This document shows positions 32,089-32,234 of a DNA stretch of 32,234 bases, piece by piece. The position numbers and the translations under genes were made by a program. Source of the stretch: a bacterium (GTDB taxonomy: Bacteria > Actinomycetota > Acidimicrobiia > Spongiisociales > JAENVV01); NCBI GenBank assembly GCA_024641305.1, contig JAHEDI010000036.1, forward strand, positions 1 through 32,234, given 5' to 3'. The stretch's first letter is position 1; every line of letters starts with the position of its first letter. The notes beneath the pieces are model-generated. The model saw only the letters and a list, made by a program, of their open reading frames with translations. It did not search any database and was not told the DNA's origin.

Positions 32089-32234
32089 TCAGCCGGTCTG
32101 CGAGACCAGGCGTCGATTCTTGAACTTGGCCTTCATGTAGTCCTTGTTCATGAGGGCAATGAAATCAATTGAGATTTCCTTCGGGCAGGCCGTTTCGCAT
32201 TCGCCGTGGTTCGTGCAGGAGCCGAAAAATTCTT
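32089..32234 (-). CDS. sdhB: Succinate dehydrogenase iron-sulfur subunit, C-terminal part (cut by window edge)
   Basis: The last 47 codons of a gene running off the right edge. The protein reads EFFGSCTNHGECETACPKEI, then SIDFIALMNKDYMKAKF, and ends RRLVSQTG with TGA at 32091-32089. The Cys pattern (SCTNHGECETACPKEI) is the C-terminal ferredoxin-type motif of SdhB, and ISIDFIALMNKDY is typical of the actinobacterial/Bacteroidetes-type subunit. It links succinate oxidation to quinone reduction at the membrane. The 261 nt to the tadE-like start hold only a weak GTTGC-C-GCAAC hairpin (32017-32027). Confidence 0.9.
   Translation of the reverse strand, partial: EFFGSCTNHGECETACPKEISIDFIALMNKDYMKAKFKNRRLVSQTG

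Overview
The window looks like chromosomal DNA of a GC-rich (about 60% by eye) Actinomycetota, possibly Acidimicrobiia or a relative. This rests on gene content and style: Thr-rich lipoprotein linkers, frequent GTG/TTG starts, probable leaderless promoters, a BTAD/STAND regulator, and a TCA-cycle/purine gene neighbourhood. The taxonomic guess is inference; no rRNA or tRNA gene was seen.

Layout. 1-831: a small MerR/excisionase-type DNA-binding protein and, convergent to it, a protein of unknown family. 847-7883: a compact Tad (tight adherence, Flp-type) pilus operon. The order is cpaB, tadZ/cpaE-like, tadA/cpaF, tadB, tadC, flp pilin, three small pseudopilin/TadE/TadG-like proteins and a membrane-anchored NTF2-like protein. 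Most junctions overlap by 4 nt. No prepilin peptidase (TadV/CpaA) or secretin is in the window. 7884-14052: a small secreted protein, a 308-nt gap (8535-8842) with a long inverted repeat and a short palindrome, and a 1240-residue BTAD-STAND-TPR regulator. After it comes a gap (12566-12918) holding a hairpin and a 30-codon signal-peptide ORF, then a PAS protein whose start is doubtful.

14137-16745: sucC-sucD (succinyl-CoA synthetase) and a group II truncated haemoglobin. 16742-19760 (minus strand): a NatAB-like ABC exporter with one ATPase and two ABC-2 permeases. 19853-25418: purN-purH, a GerMN-type lipoprotein, folD and icd, followed by a VOC-fold protein at 25425. 26204-27310 (minus): a lipoprotein with a gluzincin-like zinc site. 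27380-28318: mdh. 28458-29366: a stand-alone AbiEi-DUF559 (Vsr-like nuclease fold) gene lying between two near-identical 41-bp direct repeats. 29450-31827 (minus): an SCP2 protein and a second tadE-tadG pair. The right edge cuts sdhB (succinate dehydrogenase Fe-S subunit).

Together, sucCD, icd, mdh and sdhB supply several TCA-cycle steps. purN, purH and folD form a one-carbon/purine group: FolD makes the 10-formyl-THF used by PurN and PurH. The Tad genes would build an adhesive Flp pilus. The most unusual signals are the repeat-flanked AbiEi-DUF559 module with its AACCC-N-GGGTT palindromes, the unexplained palindromes before the BTAD regulator, the missing canonical start of the PAS protein, and the divergences within the Tad apparatus.
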